Source of the DNA: Panax quinquefolius
Taxonomy: Eukaryota > Streptophyta > Magnoliopsida > Apiales > Araliaceae
Assembly (NCBI GenBank): GCA_020205615.1
Contig: CM035173.1
Coordinates: 54,507,800 to 54,571,799, forward strand
Length of the DNA: 64,000 bases
Direction of reading: 5' to 3'
Shown here: positions 21,199-32,660 of the stretch, piece by piece
How the letters are laid out: every line of letters begins with the position of its first letter
Numbering within the stretch: position 1 is the stretch's first letter
Position numbers and translations under genes: made by a program
Notes under the pieces: model-generated
What the model was told of the DNA's origin: nothing
What the model saw: the letters and a program-made list of their open reading frames with translations, nothing else
Databases searched by the model: none

Positions 21199-22015
21199 CA
21201 GCTTATATATATATATATATATGATTGTTTACAGCTTTTGTACATATTGCATCATATTGTGGGCCTAGGAATCCTGTGATCACAGATTCATTTCCTGAAT
21301 CTAGATTCGGTTCCTGTTATGGACGTTTTCAGCTGCAGCCAGCTTGTAAATTATTCATGGTGTCTGAATTTCCTTAGATGGCTCTCATGCCCACAAGGAG
21401 TTCGACGCTACTATGCACCTTATTTTCTCGAAGATGCCTCGCATCTCAAAAATAATAAAAGCAATCAAGCCGAACACATAATAAAATTGAAGTATCAAAG
21501 GCCTCAATTACTATTGAGCACAAGGGTTTGAAAAAACCTGTTTTACAAGACATCATTGCAATATCTCATTAAAATTAAACTTTTATACAAAATTTAAACC
21601 CTTTGTATATAGGTGCAAACGAGGCATAGCACTACTTCCAAATAACTACACGTTGACCTACATACACACATTTAGATAAAAGTTTAAATTAAAAAGTGGC
21701 GGTAACCGTGTCACCACAGAAGTCGGGGGGTGACTAACACATTCCCTTCGCTTAATCAGGCCCCCAGACCCTAAAGAATCTCGGTTTCATAGACTCGTTA
21801 AGCAGTGTTACATCACTAGGTCTTTGCGCAAACCTTTTCTCGGTTGAGTTGGTACAACCATTTCAAAATACCAACTGGCGACTCTTATAGTCCAATCATC
21901 GACATATACATGTTGGACCTTTTTAAACTTGTTTTTTTAAACAAATCTCACCTAACATGAGAATACCAAAAGACAAGAATATAAAGGGACAAATAAAAAT
22001 CCCGACGTCGATAGG

Positions 22016-22033
22016 TGGCGACTCTCCTGGGGA
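22016..22033 (+). other. Primer-binding site of Tat B (tRNA-Arg type)
   Basis: TGGCGACTCTCCTGGGGA begins two bases after the LTR end. PBSs of this form, matching tRNA-Arg, are known for Ogre/Tat elements. The tRNA is inferred, not tested. Confidence 0.7.
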
Positions 22034-22738
22034 TTCCTGTAAGAGGGCTTAAGCCGCTATTAAAATCTTTTCAAAACTTTTATCTGCTTGTGTGTGGATG
22101 TTGCATTTACATTTGAATGAATGTGTACTAATGCATTTACTTACAGCACTTAGTGCTTCATACTATATCTGCCTGTGATATTAGTGCCTCGCACATGTTA
22201 TCATTTCTATACGGTGAGACACAATGTATGTGAATGTATGTTGTGTGGTCCCTCTACTAGGAGGCTATCCTGTCGGTGTTTGATTAATGGACTCGTAGGG
22301 AGACTAATTCCAACGAGGCTCAGGAAAGGCACCGCCCAAATTTGCTCCAGTTGAAAGACCGGATTAACTTCCCGTCGAGTAAATTGCGATGATCTGGGAA
22401 CCTTCATGCCAAAAAGCTGCGAGAGTAGCCTAAGATAGGTCAGCCTCTAATAAACCAAATGCGGAGGGAGGTCTCTTCATACCTTCCCATTTCAATTACT
22501 TGTAATTTCATTTCTATGTCAATCTCAATGTAATGGAAAATATAAAGGAATATGTGTACATGCATTCCCTTTCATATCAAACCCTGTCATGCTATGCTGT
22601 CATTAAAACAACTGACATCCATTTTTGCAGGATAATAATCCTAAAAACATACACATTACGAATCATGTAATATTCTTACATTCCCTCAAGACTAAACTAC
22701 ATAAGTCTTTTTGTAGGGAAATAATTGGCCATGTTACC
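22034..22738 (+). other. Tat B untranslated leader
   Basis: Non-coding sequence between PBS and the first insertion. It includes a GCGAGAGTAGCCTAAGATAGG block. No ORF is recognised. It resumes at 40259 (repeated TTACC) and leads into gag. Confidence 0.6.
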
Positions 22739-25700
22739 TGTGATGCCCCCAAAACAGGTATACATCATCCATCTTGAGTCGCCAGAAACATGGTACATAA
22801 ATTCAAATACAACTTAATTATACAACAGTCGTGTAAAATACGACAAAACATAGCTGAGAGTTTAAACAAGAATATTGTCATCTAGACAATATCCACACGC
22901 AATGGTGTCCTCGTTACAATTATTATCACATTATTCCGTAGAATAGTGAGGACTACTAAAGCCATTTATCCTGGACCATCACTCCATTCCCCGACTCGTC
23001 CCAGCTATATTCTCATTTCCTGAAGAGAATAATGAAAGAAAGGGTGAGCTCAAGTAGCCCAGTAAGAAATATTATGACTAAGATAATGCAGAATAAATTA
23101 TCATTAGCCTTCAACATGTTAAGCTGATAAAATACAATAGACATCAAGTTTAACTGCAGCGGTTTAACTGCAGCGGAATAAGCAATCCATTAGAAGAGTC
23201 AAGTAGAACATGATATCTACTATCTTCTATGATTTAAAATGTTTTCATCAATTTTTATCACGAGACTCGACAAATAAATAAACCACATCATCGAATCATC
23301 CTCGCACTATGGGCCAGGATATTCATTAAATCATCAATGGTCATGACTATACCGAATAATCCGTGGTCATAATCATACCAAAAATTGTCCATCAATGCAT
23401 TACAGGCCACTAACGACTTTTACCACATCATTTATAACATTACAGGTCATGATTATATCGAATGATCCCTGATCATAATCATACCAAGTCCATCTATGCA
23501 CGTAAGCCAAAGATGACTTTCATCACAATACAAGCATGAGGATGAAGACAATGACATAATAATTCAATAAACTAAGTTCAAGAATAAATTTTAAAGATTT
23601 ATAAGTTAATTTATCCTGAAATCAATAACGTCCAAATTGTCAACATGATACTTCTTTGTAGAGTAAAATTCAAGAATAATATTCATGCACCAAAAATAAT
23701 TTGGACAGAAAGGAATAAATTTTTCGTCGTGAATAGTACCCCGTGAATAGTACTTCAGGAATAGTACCCCAAGAATAGTACCCCGACATGAAAAGTACTC
23801 CAAATACCCGAGTGAATAATACTAGAGTGAATAGTAACTGGGTGAATAGTAACTCGTAAAAGAAAAATACCAAAGAAAATGATATTTCATGACGAATACA
23901 AAAGAAATGATATCTCAGACGAGTATAATAGAATATATGAAATTGCAAATTGATTTTCATCCGTCATTCGGTAATCCACGTAAACAGATCATTTCCATAA
24001 TTTAAGAAAGAATGAATACGAAGGATCATTCACCATTCATGTGGTAATCCACATAGACAAGTTATTCCAACAGAATAATAAGGAATGGAATAATAGAAGA
24101 ATTCACCAGGCATGCGATAGATCGCATGAGACGAGTTATTCCAAAGAGAACAATAAATAATGGAATAACGTAGAATTCACGTACATGCATGATAGACCGC
24201 ATGCATGATGTTTATTCCAATGTAATAATAAATAATGGAACCGTGTCATGCGAACGCATTACGCATACGATATATTCTACGCGAATAATAAATAATGGAA
24301 CCATGTCATGCAAAAACGCACGACGATGTGATATTCCGGCCGTAATAATAAAGAATGGAATAATAGAAGAATTTCACCACGTATGCGGTGCCAGCATGCC
24401 AGGCGAGTTATTCCAACATAATAATAAAGAATGGAATAACAGAAGAATTTAACCATGTATACGGTAGTCCGCGTATACAGGTTATTCCAACAGAATAATA
24501 AAGAATGTAATAACAATAGCTCTCTTCATAAATACGAAAGAAATAATACCCCTTACTATAATAATAATATCCCTTACCTTAAAAGAAAACTAGATACTAG
24601 AATAGTGAGGTAGCAGACTTCTCTTCTTCTTTCTCTCTATAATAATTGCTCTATAGCTTTAGTGAATTGGTGAAAAATATTGAAAGAATGAGCTTCTATT
24701 TATAGGAAAATATAGTTTCGATAATTGCACATTTTGGGGCTTGAAATATTACAGTAAAATACCTCCCTCTTGTCCTTCATTTTTAATTTAGTCTTGCAAG
24801 TATTATCAAACTTGCACCACCTCCCCTAATAGTAAATCATGTGAATCAATAGTAAATCATGTGAATCAATTATTCTAAACATGTGAAAATACAAATTACA
24901 GTATAGTACCTCCATCTATACCTCTATTTTTAAATTAGTCATGCAAGTATTATCAATTTTGCACCAACTCCCCTAATAGTACTAGAATGTGATTCAATAG
25001 TACACACATGTGAACAAATAGTTATATAAGCATGTGAATTAGTAGTAATTAATTACTCATTTATCTGATTAATTACCTGATTGGTCAATATAACTTCCAG
25101 ACATCAATTATTATCGAAATAAATGTCGGTTTCCACTAACACTAATAATCCCCACACTGGAACTATCAATTTCATCTTTAATCAACACGAACTTATTCAT
25201 CATTAATATTATAACTCACAATATTTAACAACCAGGTCGTTCCCAGGAATGAAGGGGCTTTCCAATAAGAATTTCTCTTTATTAGCGCACAATTAGATGA
25301 CCAAACCTCTCCTTGACAGAACTTCTAGACATTGTCAATATTACAAATAATAATATGAATAACTTTGTTGTCTCAATTATTAATTTAATAATAACATAAT
25401 ATACAGATGATACTGTGATAATAATTGAATCAATAATATGAGAGATATGATGCAGTAATTACTGTAGCAATAATTGAGTATAACTGAGTGACTTTTTACG
25501 TAAGCATCAATAATCAATACCGTGTGCTACTATGCAACCACACATATTACTGTACTTTTACTATCGGGTAGTTCAACAGTTTTAACGGTAACACTTGCCA
25601 TTATAAAAAGATAGTTATGTCGTTTTCTTATTACGACAATACATCCATTGTGGAGTCCACCAATGATTGTCCTGTCATAAGAATATTCCCTGTTAAAATG

Positions 25701-25862
25701 AATATTCCCCTATCAATTGAATATTATATAACCACTTGCTTACTTTGCAAAATTTATAAATATTACCTGCAACTATAACATTATATCAAATCCAAACCAT
25801 AATATTCAAAAAAAATATTTCGAGAAATTTAATTCTTTATTCATAAAATTTGGGGTCTCACA
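22739..25862 (-). repeat. 3' LTR of Tekay-like C
   Basis: Short-type LTR. It holds array B (23280-23520), a short central module with GTGAATAGTAC-like 14-16-bp repeats (23735-23860), array A (23940-24520), and TATTTATA at 24697-24704 (TATAAATA on minus). A stem at 24111-24128 is CATGCGAT/AG/ATCGCATG. Confidence 0.9.
24697..24704 (-). promoter_or_regulatory. LTR TATA box
   Basis: TATAAATA on the minus strand, upstream (in sense) of hairpin array A. Equivalent to 39109-39116. Confidence 0.6.
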
Positions 25863-25863
25863 A

Positions 25864-25873
25864 TCTCCCCTCC
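25864..25873 (-). other. Polypurine tract of Tekay-like C
   Basis: Minus strand GGAGGGGAGA next to the 3' LTR, identical to that at 56447-56456. Confidence 0.7.
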
Positions 25874-26700
25874 TTATGAAATTTCGCCCTTGAAATTTAT
25901 GTACGTACCTGGTATGTCGAAGAGATGAGGATACCTTGACTTCATTTCAGATTCTAAATCCTGAGGTATAACCTTTGAGTATTGAATACGATCATTCTTA
26001 TCCACGATTTTAACATGTATCTCCTCATACGTTAAATCTTCTGCTATCTCGTCTAGTTCTAATTTAATAATGTGGTTCGGGTCATCCACATACTTACGTA
26101 ACCTCGATACATGAAAAACGTTATGAACACGCGGCATACTTGGCGGTAAAACGATTCTATCAGCCACAGTTCCTACTCGATCGAGGATTTCAAATGGGCC
26201 AATTAAATCGAGGGTTGAGATTTCCTCTATTCATCGACTCTTACTTCTAGAGTAACGCCTTCTTGAACCTTCTTCTTCATATTCATCAGCTCCAAGTGTG
26301 TAGTTTGAGCGGGTTTAACTTTATCGATTAAAGTCGATTCTAATCGTATATTCACTATCTTCACGTGGGTCTCTAGAGTCTTTAACTCTATCTTCATCAT
26401 TTGTAAGTTATACGAAATGGGTTTTTGTGTTAACAACATCGCACTCGTAAATGCATATGATCTTCTACTCAATGCGTCAGCTACCATGTTCGCTCTTCCA
26501 CAATGATATTGAATGGTACGATGGTAATCTTCAACAGCTCGAGCCAACATCTTTGGCGCATTATACGTTCATTTTGGTTGAAGAAATATTTAAGGGTTTT
26601 AGAAATGGGTTTTTTACTGGGGTCAATACAAAATTCGATTTCACACTCTGGGGGTAGGCCAAGAAGTCTTCAAAGAATACGTCGTGAAATTTAATAACAA
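25874..26700 (-). pseudogene. Residual pol of Tekay-like C (core RT, RNase H and integrase deleted)
   Basis: On the minus strand from 26700: the segment before RT (HDVFFEDFLAYP, equal to the usual FPDVFPEELPGLPP), a PVKNPFLKPL piece, then directly the end of RNase H (VEDYHRTIQYHCGRANMVAD and ALSRRS). Next comes the RNase H-integrase linker, then a direct jump to the terminal part (LPPSMPRVHNVFHVSRLRKY, RYPHLF). RT catalytic motifs, integrase HHCC and DDE are absent. The chromodomain core that usually sits before MxxRYPHLF is also missing. The end is open from 26167 to 25874. Confidence 0.8.
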
Positions 26701-26739
26701 TAGAAATATCATTTAAAAACTGTGACTCTTATCGAAGAC

Positions 26740-26960
26740 TTGGATAGCACATGAAATGATGGTTTCTACTAACGGAGTTTCAACCGATAAGTCAAAGTCT
26801 AACTTCTCTAGGGTCAAGTTTAAATGTTGAGCACAAACAAGAGAGATAAAAGAATGGGTAAAACCGGTATCTAATAAGGTATAGACTTCACAAGAATTTA
26901 TAATTAACTAACCCGTGCTAACTTCGTTCGGGTTACTTGCTTTTTGAGAAGTCACAAAAA
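26740..26960 (-). pseudogene. Protease remnant of Tekay-like C
   Basis: Minus strand frame with NSCEVYTLLDTGFTH (active-site triplet DTG at about 26860-26871, Ser after it changed to Phe), then FISLVCAQHLNL and KLDFDLSVETPL. The homologous copy at 55155-55330 has DTGS. The second half of the protease is lost here but present in the other copy. A TAG near 26907 and later frame breaks prevent translation. Confidence 0.7.
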
Positions 26961-26989
26961 ACACTCATCCTGAAACCACCGACTTTGTT

Positions 26990-27194
26990 TTGTCCATATC
27001 TGCCTTTGGTGCCACCGTCCCACTAGACTTGATTTCGCTATAGGACAAAATCGAGCTATGTGATCGTCTTTTCCACAACTAAAACATACCTTGGAAGGCT
27101 GTGAACAGTTTGGACTTATGTGTCCCTCCTCTCGGCATCTATAGCATCTAACTGGCGGTCGTTCTCCTTCCTTGAAAATGGTTATTGGTGTTGT
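26990..27194 (-). pseudogene. Gag C-terminal zinc knuckles, Tekay-like C
   Basis: Two CX2CX4HX4C knuckles on the minus strand: CYRCREEGHISPNC (about 27105-27146) and CFSCGKDDHIARFC (about 27044-27085). These bind element RNA for packaging. The frame is continuous with the N-terminal gag at 36046-36986, separated by the Athila insertion. Confidence 0.8.
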
Positions 27195-28746
27195 TGTTGC
27201 CTCTTTTTTAGTTCTAACAAAAAGAGCTCTAACTCATGCAAGCATACATGTGTCAATAAGTAATACATAGTAATTAGAGTATCGATCCCACATAGAAAGT
27301 TATCAGATTTAAACTACAATGCATCAATTAAATCACTATACTTATATGCTTAAACTAATGACTATAATGGGTGAATTAATCTAATTACAGATAACAACTA
27401 AAATAAGAATAACAATGAAATAAACCAAGTCTGGAAATAATGGGATCCTAACTTTATTTAATATTTCATCCAATTACCACTATCAAGCAAGAATTTTTCA
27501 CATATCACAGGAAAGTAGCCAAGAGCACTAATAGAGTCATAGCCATTTTTCAATGTATTATGACTTACTTACACAACATCCACAAATGATAGACTCCATG
27601 TAATCATCAATATAACCAAAATCACTATATGTCTATGTGAAATTGCAATCATACTGAATTTAAGCACAAGCCCTTATTTTAACTCATGCGGTGAATAAGT
27701 ATATGTCTATCTCATTCACAAAATACACAAGCCATATAAAACAGCCCCATATGCGTATGCGATCATGATTACAGTCCATACTCGCATGTTCATTGTCAAT
27801 TCCATGCAAGTACTGAAATGAATTATGATCAAGCATTCATACATGCAAAACAATCATTATAGAAATCCCATATGATATGTAAAATAGCCCCAGCAATCAA
27901 GCATCCAACTAAACTACATATTAAAATCTGTTAGAATCCCATAATGGAGTTTAGTTCATAACTGAACCAAAAGCCATTATGGGATCAAAGCTAAACATGA
28001 TTAGCAAGCAATCAATTGAAAGATGAAGGATAGAAACGATCAAACCCAATTGTAGATTGTAAACCAAAGTTAACGTTCAACTCCTCATAAAAATCCAGCA
28101 AAACAGTAATAATAAACCACAATGACAGAAAATCCCAATAAGAATTAGAAAAGAGGGAGTATTGGTTTCGTTCTTCGTTGGAATCTCTCCCAATGTGTAA
28201 ACCCTAGTTTCTACTATCAAAAATACGTCAAAAGTTATCCAAGTTATCTCTGACGCCAGTCAGATATTGTTTTTAAAATTAAATTACAACCCTTTTAATT
28301 AAAAATTAAAATAAAACAAATCAACGACTTGACCATCGGCGCCTGCTACAAGGCTCCCCTAGTCTATTCTCATGGCAGACGCGCCGTCTTTAAGCGTGTT
28401 ACTGCAGGTGTGGCGTAGCGACTCTCGCAATTGTGAATTACGGTTACTGCTGCTTTGATTTGATCACTTTCTACTTCTCCTTCCTTTGTCCATCCATGCT
28501 TAGCCTTCTGCTTCATTTGATCTTCATGCCACGCATCCATAAACCCCGAGCCATGCATCCACTAGCCTGTTGCCATCCAACACCACCAAAGTACGCCATT
28601 TCCTGCACTTTTATGCCAAAAGAAGTTCTCAATACATGCAATGCAAAATAACATGAAATGTAACTAAAACAGACTAAAATGTATTTGAGATGGGCTTAAT
28701 TCGCGTAAATTGATATCCAATAAGTAGATATAAAACCCATTTATCA
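27195..28746 (-). repeat. 3' LTR of the Athila element
   Basis: It ends TTTATCA at 28746. The block GAGTATCGATCCCACA near 27280 is a common feature of Athila LTRs and is matched at 34535. A stretch at about 28325-28450 is strongly diverged from the other LTR. Confidence 0.85.
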
Positions 28747-28760
28747 AATACCCCCAAACT
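28747..28760 (-). other. Athila polypurine tract
   Basis: Minus strand AGTTTGGGGGTATT immediately before the 3' LTR. A second copy, AAGTTTGGGGGTATT, lies at about 29861-29875, as seen in several Athila elements. Confidence 0.7.
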
Positions 28761-30213
28761 TGAACTATTGCTTGCCCTCAAGCAATGCATGCTAAATAAC
28801 AATGAAAATGCAAAAGCACTACTATGCAACTAAATTACTGTGCAGACTAGTCTCACATCATTCCAACTTAAACAGAATTTAAGCCCAAAATGCCTCGGTG
28901 AATTATCCAGACTCAAGAATACAAGTTCAAACTAAACTATGGTCATAACATCATACACTCAGATAATTCATACATGCTATAGAGATGCTGTGTGTGTGTA
29001 TAGTTTTCACCAAAACGTGATTCAAGGAAAGAATACACATGCTAAACTGCTCAAAACAGAAAATTATAGTCTAAATTAAGAATCATGTATACTCATGCAA
29101 CGAAGACTGTTCCAACATATCCACACAAACTAAGGTTCAACGATGGGCTTAACTGCTTTATTGATACTCACGAGGGCAATTTTTCGCTCTTTCCCATGGT
29201 GTTTATTGCTATTTTTCTTTTCTTTTTCTCTTTTTTTTTTCACATGACTGTAATGCCTTATTCCATTAGGCAACACTACTACCCCTTAGCGAGCTTTCAA
29301 CCAACGACTCCCAGACCATGAAATACCTTAGGGCGCTAGGTGTAGAGACAATCCCCTTGGGCATACTTACTCAAGTAGCCAGGGCCCCAAAATAAGATTA
29401 GCCACGTTATTGCTATTCATTTTTTTTATACATAGCATACCCATGTTTTCCTAAAGTTTGAATGTCAATGTTTCATATAGTCTACATGCATGTTCCATAT
29501 ATTTCTCTTTTTAAAACTAAATTTTCTAACAAGCAATGCAACATGTAATTCTTATACCTGCAAGTGATTGTGAACACATCCGTGCAAACCGAAAGCATTT
29601 AAACAGCAACATAAATTCCATCGTGTAAAACATTATAACTATGTTCATGTTATCCAATATACTCTAAAATCCTTCACAATTCATTATCATCATTGGCTGG
29701 GCAAGAAATTCTATAAAGCAAGAATTTTTGTGAGACATGCAAACTAGCTAAAACAAAAAAAATTCTACCACATAAAACAAATAAACTTAAAATGCAGAAT
29801 TTTAAACTGATCATGCAAAAACTAAACTACATGCTACTATACTACTTCCCAATACCCCCAAACTTAAAGTATTCAATGCCCCATTGAATGAAGGTAAAGG
29901 GTACAAGAGAACTCCCCTAATGATCGGCTGCACCACCCTCCTCGGGTGGTGAATCTAGTGGTGGATAAGGCACTGCGGTCCCGAACTGAGGCCATTTTAG
30001 CATTGTTCCTTGCTACGCAAAGGCCTCAGCAAGCGATCGTGTGAGACCAGTGGCAAAAGTTCTAAAATTGTCATACATGGCGTCGACTTTTCGTTCCAAC
30101 CTTCGGAGCTAGTGATCACCATGATGAGCTTGTGGTCGTGTCGAGGGAACTGCCTCATTGGTCTGAGGGGGCTGCTGTGATGGCTCTAGAAATTTAGGCT
30201 GGAGAATAAATCC
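28761..30213 (-). other. Athila 3' non-coding region
   Basis: AT-rich, with a second polypurine tract at 29861-29875 and a T-rich run near 29215-29240. Open frames at 29085-29321 show no protein signature. Confidence 0.6.
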
Positions 30214-31071
30214 TCATCCGCGCGGGTGTGCTTCACCTCCTGCCCAGTCTTCAAATTTCGCAGTGGTGGCATGAGTGATGTCCTGGCTTGGATATTGCAT
30301 TTGTTTATTGCCCCAGTTGCATCCCTGATGAGCACATAGCATGGCTACCACTGATGCATGTGGAATGCTCCCAATGGTACCTCCCCTCAGATACTTCAAA
30401 ATATTTTGATGAATCAAATGACCCACGTCAATATATTTGCCAGCAATTATACCCCACAGAATTATGGCCCTTTCTGTCGTGATCTCATGTTGATGAGACG
30501 AAGGTAATAACTTGGCACAAATGAACAGATTCCACACCTTGGCATATCGATTCAGTGCAGCTACTGGGAATATGCGAGGTTGGATCGTGTCGACTTTGTA
30601 AGTCCACTTCGTGTCTGACACGTACAATTTAGCAATAGCAAGCTCCAATTCTGTTTCCATATGTGCCCATGTGATCCAATTGGCTGCCCTTCGTGGTGGT
30701 GTCTCGATGAGTTTGAAAATAGTTCTGATGGCAGGGGGTCTGTAGTATTTCTCGAGACCTCGAACCATAGCGATACTGCTCATTGTGACTTTGGCATTGG
30801 CGTAAAACTCTCGGACTACGCTCATCGGAACTGGCGTGGGAGAGGCAGTCAGTCCACCCCAGCCACGTTCCTGGATCATGGCACATAGCTATCCATCCTG
30901 TCCTTCTAGTTTGAATCCTCTTTCCTTGAAAAATGCTTTTGCTACGATTCGGTTGTACTCCTGCTGGGCTTCCAAACACAGGAACTTGGTGTGATCAACC
31001 ACATCCTCCCCTTGACTGCCAGAGAAAGATGAAGAAGAGGATGAAGCTGAGCGAGCTCTTTTCGGACCCAT
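30214..31071 (-). pseudogene. Accessory ORF of Athila element (putative plant transposon protein domain)
   Basis: One frame of 286 codons from ATG 31071 (MGPKRARSAS, Ser-rich basic start) to the stop at 30214, with a single in-frame TAG at 30889-30891. Blocks KFLCLEAQQEYNRI, ERGWGGL, VVREFYANAK, KLLPSSHQHEITTERAI, GKYIDVGHLI and MLCAHQGCNW match, in order, the family often annotated as putative plant transposon protein (PF20167-like), which accompanies Athila elements. I see no signal peptide or membrane segment, so it is not a typical envelope protein. Function is unknown. Its near-intact state stands out. Confidence 0.7.
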
Positions 31072-31988
31072 TTACAATTGATAATGATAGTGCAACTGAT
31101 TTGACTCAGAATGAGTGCTGGCAAAAGCTTTGATTTTTTGTTTCCACACTAATGTCGCACAACCTTCTTGAACCCTAGCTTTATACTACAGTGATGAGGC
31201 ATGGGTAGATATAGAACGTGGGTGGAGAGATTGATGGCTTTGATTTTGTTAGTGACAGAGAGGAAGTTAAGGAAACGTGCGTTTGTGGGAGAGAGCACTG
31301 TGATTTCGGTCTGTTTTAATTTCAAATAAAAGTCCAACTGATCTCCATCACGTTTTTAAACTTAAGAAATTTTCCACGTCTGACATCGCGCGCGACCCCA
31401 CGAATGTTCAAGGTGTTGCATGCGTGGGCGCGCGGTGAGCTTTTTCAGTGCAGAGTTTTTGAGCACGTGGGTGGTATAGTTATTTCCTGCGCGGCCGTGC
31501 AAGCATGAATACTGAACTGCTAATGTTCAATCTACTCTACATATCAGTGATAACTTCAAGTGTAGGGACCTACATAGACATGAATGAACACTCTTAAGAA
31601 ATGAATTAATGATCAAATAAAGTCTAACCTCTTTCAAACATTCTCACTGCACTTCCCGCTACACACCCAATCATGTAAATCTGATAGATTATCAAAAATA
31701 AACTAAATATAAACTACCACAACAATCTAAGCTGAATAAATAAAGAGCTAATAGAGATAGAAGTAATGGGTTGCCTCCCATCAAGCGCTAAGTTATAGTC
31801 AATTAGCTTGACTGTCTCTGAATCTCACATCAAAGGAACAATTGAGGTGACTTTCTGCTTGTCCACCTCACCTCGATTTTTAATGACTTTAGCTTTTGTC
31901 AATGGCTCTACCTTCAACTCTGGATTTTCACCCGTTACACACCTCAACGGTCCATAATTCCCCCTTTCTGTACTTCATTATTTAGGTC
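31072..31988 (-). other. Spacer where RT-integrase should be; GC-rich patch
   Basis: It holds no pol motif. A GC-rich stretch at 31380-31500 (GCGCGCG runs) contrasts with the AT-rich surroundings. The end near 31985 still follows protease. The block at 31770-31800 (TTGCCTCCCATCAAGCGC) is non-coding. Confidence 0.5.
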
Positions 31989-32660
31989 TTAATCCACCAA
32001 GTCAGCCAAGAAGCATTCTTCTTCATCCGTTGAGAACTTTATTGCCTTGAAGACATTAAAGGTGACCTCCTGATCATGTACATGCATAGTGAGTTCCCCT
32101 TTCTGCACATCTATCGAAGTCCTGCCTGTGGCCAAGAATTGTCTCCCCAATATTATTGGTATGCTTTTGTCCTCCTCGTAGTCTAGAATGATGAAGTCAG
32201 CCGAAAAGATAAACTTGTCCACCTTTACCAACACATCTTCAACAATTCCCCATGGATATGTGATGGACCTGTCAGCTAGCTGTAATGATATGTTTGTCGG
32301 CCTTGGAGCCGGCAATCCCAACTAATTGAACACTGATAAGGGCATCAAATTTATACTTGCCCCCAGATCACATAAACACTTACTAAAGCTCATCTTCCCG
32401 ATTGTGCACGGAATTGTGAAGCTGCTCAGATCCTTCAGCTTTGGAGGTAATTTCTGCTGAAGCACTGCACTGCATTCCTCTGTCAAGGCTACTGTCTAAA
32501 ATTCATCTAGTATTCTCTTCCTTGACAATATACCCTTCATAAACTTTGCATAACTTGGCATTTGTTCCAATGCCTCAGCGAAAGGTATGTTGATCTGTAG
32601 CTTTTTGAATACCTCCAAGAACTTGCTAAACTGTTTATCTTCCCTCTGCTTATTCAATCT
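31989..32660 (-). pseudogene. Athila protease region
   Basis: Retroviral-type aspartic protease that matures Gag. On the minus strand DLGASINLMPLSVF contains the active-site Asp in the D-L-G-A form usual for Athila. It is followed by LADRSITYPWGIVEDVLVKV, FIILDYEED and IILGRQFLATGR, then VFKAIKF. Stops at about 32500 and 32322 break it. It is in frame with gag upstream, as expected for a single Gag-Pro precursor. Confidence 0.8.

Larger units (their letters stand above)
20067..22013 (+). repeat. 5' LTR of Tat B
   Basis: TGTAGACACTC start and CCCGACGTCGATA end (the terminal CA has become TA). It is collinear with 16697-19525. It has the U3 hairpin array (20125-20460), TATA (20851-20858), (TA)n at 21164-21222, and an internal TGGCGACTCT at 21876-21885. 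The LTR at 63796 has the intact end TGTCAACGTCGGG on the plus strand. Confidence 0.85.

Noticed and set aside
29215..29240. T-rich run as a poly(A) tail of a minus-strand LINE or SINE
   Set aside because: No flanking duplication or LINE/SINE body. It lies within the Athila 3' region.
30214..31071. Envelope-like gene of Athila
   Set aside because: No signal peptide, membrane segment or cleavage site. Conserved blocks fit the putative plant transposon protein family instead.
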